Made by a program: the position numbers and the translations under genes. A stretch of DNA of 5,979 bases. It comes from Actinomycetota bacterium (GTDB lineage: Bacteria; Actinomycetota; Actinomycetes; Nanopelagicales; Nanopelagicaceae). Below, piece after piece: positions 5,192-5,979 of this stretch. The notes under the pieces were generated by a model that searched no databases, was not told the DNA's origin, and saw nothing but the letters and a program-made list of their open reading frames with translations. How positions within the stretch are numbered: position 1 is the stretch's first letter; each line of letters opens with the position of its first letter. Where the stretch lies: NCBI GenBank assembly GCA_009701945.1, contig WLJF01000047.1, positions 1 through 5,979 on the forward strand, given 5' to 3'.

Positions 5192-5979
5192 ATGAACTCG
5201 TATGAATTCGTTACATCACCAGAAGTCGCAGCTGCGCTCAAAGCTGGCAAGCCTGTCGTTGCCCTTGAATCAACGATTATCAGCCATGGCCTTCCTCGTC
5301 CTTCAAATCTTGAGGTAGCGCGCGAAGTCGAAGATATCGTGCGAAAGCACGGAGCAACCCCTGCAACAATTGCCATCCTTGATGGAAAGGTCTGCATAGG
5401 ACTTACCGATGATCAACTCGTTGCCATCGCAAATCGCGACGATATTGCCAAGGCATCAAGTCGCGACCTTGCCATCATTGCAGCAACTGGAAAGTCTGCG
5501 GCAACCACAGTTGCAGCAACTGCTCATCTTGCAGTCTTAGCTGGAATTCATATCTTTGCCACAGGTGGTCTTGGCGGCGTGCATCGCGGTGCCAATGAAT
5601 CATTTGATGAATCTGCAGATCTGACGGCGCTTTCAGATCTTGATATCACTGTCGTGTGTGCTGGTGTGAAATCAATTCTTGATGTGGGTGCAACTCTTGA
5701 GCGCCTTGAGACTCTTGCAATCGGTCTTCTTGGCTATAAGACAACACACTTCCCAGGTTTCTATCTCACTGACTCTGGCTACACGATCGAACATCAGGTC
5801 GATAGCGCAGATGAAATTGCAGCCATCATTGGCGCCCGAAAATCTCTCAAGACAGATGTGCATGCGCTGATTGTCGCCAATCCTGTTGCCAAGGAGATGG
5901 ATCGCACTCGCCACGATGCAATTTTAAAGAGCGGCCTTGATGCTGCAGCTAAGAGCGGGATAGTCGGTAAGGCTGTAAC
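5192..5979 (+). CDS. psuG: Pseudouridine-5'-phosphate glycosidase, C-terminus cut by window edge
   Basis: The frame opens with ATG at 5192 (MNSYEFVTSPEVAAALKAG) and gives 262 complete codons before the right edge. PsuG reversibly cleaves the C-C bond of pseudouridine 5'-phosphate to uracil and ribose 5-phosphate, the second step of pseudouridine salvage after PsuK kinase. Family signatures are VVALESTIISHGLP (22-34, with E26), AKASSRD (86-92, with phosphate-site K87), FATGGLGGVHRGA (122-134), ESADL with D143, and VCAGVKSILD (155-164), where K160 aligns with the catalytic lysine of the E. coli enzyme (K166). TTHFPGFY (184-191) is also typical. The family is usually about 300-315 residues, so about 40-50 are missing, including the conserved late asparagine. 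A psuK gene is the expected next neighbour but lies outside the window. The start is supported by the -10 element seven bases upstream, and there is no Shine-Dalgarno. Confidence 0.95.
   Translation, partial: MNSYEFVTSPEVAAALKAGKPVVALESTIISHGLPRPSNLEVAREVEDIVRKHGATPATIAILDGKVCIGLTDDQLVAIANRDDIAKASSRDLAIIAATGKSAATTVAATAHLAVLAGIHIFATGGLGGVHRGANESFDESADLTALSDLDITVVCAGVKSILDVGATLERLETLAIGLLGYKTTHFPGFYLTDSGYTIEHQVDSADEIAAIIGARKSLKTDVHALIVANPVAKEMDRTRHDAILKSGLDAAAKSGIVGKAV

Noticed and set aside
5672..5914. 80-codon minus-strand frame (with a 63-codon plus frame) inside psuG
   Set aside because: Both are out-of-frame or antisense readings of the conserved psuG sequence.
1..5979. Search for CRISPR arrays, tRNA genes, insertion sequences, attachment sites and defence or toxin-antitoxin genes
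   Set aside because: The window is almost fully occupied by conserved housekeeping genes. The only repeats are the L19 tail units and short hairpins, and no gap is longer than 118 bp.

Overview
The window is an ordinary, densely packed stretch of chromosome from an actinobacterium. Two things point there. SepH is a division protein confined to Actinobacteria, and the order rplS-lepB-rnhB-...-dprA is the actinobacterial one. Base composition looks moderate (about half GC or slightly less by eye, not computed), the gaps are very short, and genes usually found between rnhB and dprA are absent. This fits a small-genome freshwater lineage of the Nanopelagicales (acI) type, but that placement is an inference. 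I see no mobile element, CRISPR array, tRNA or rRNA gene, defence locus or other accessory system. All seven intact or partial products beyond the ribosomal protein belong to recognisable families.

Layout. The left half (1-3163) is read on the minus strand in the order inositol-monophosphatase-family gene, rplS (L19), lepB (signal peptidase I), rnhB (RNase HII), dprA (cut by the left edge). The gaps are 118, 14, 6 and 60 bp. From 3226 the plus strand carries sepH, which converges on a minus-strand phosphodiesterase/pyrophosphatase-family gene (4059-5159) with overlapping stop codons. Diverging from that gene, psuG (pseudouridine-5'-phosphate glycosidase) starts at 5192 and runs off the right edge.

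How they fit together. The rplS-lepB-rnhB-dprA group is a housekeeping cluster covering ribosome, protein export, RNA/DNA hybrid repair and uptake or recombination of single-stranded DNA. The IMPase/SepH/phosphodiesterase group looks like a second conserved block joined to it at about 2281-2398. Three genes (IMPase, sepH, psuG) have a TANNNT -10-like hexamer 6-7 bp before the ATG and no clear Shine-Dalgarno sequence, which suggests leaderless transcripts. rplS by contrast has a ribosome binding site and a short AT-rich leader with an inverted repeat.

The points most worth a second look are the missing genes between rnhB and dprA, the hairpin against the dprA start, the repetitive acidic tail on L19, and the leaderless promoter pattern. 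No previously undescribed system could be supported.
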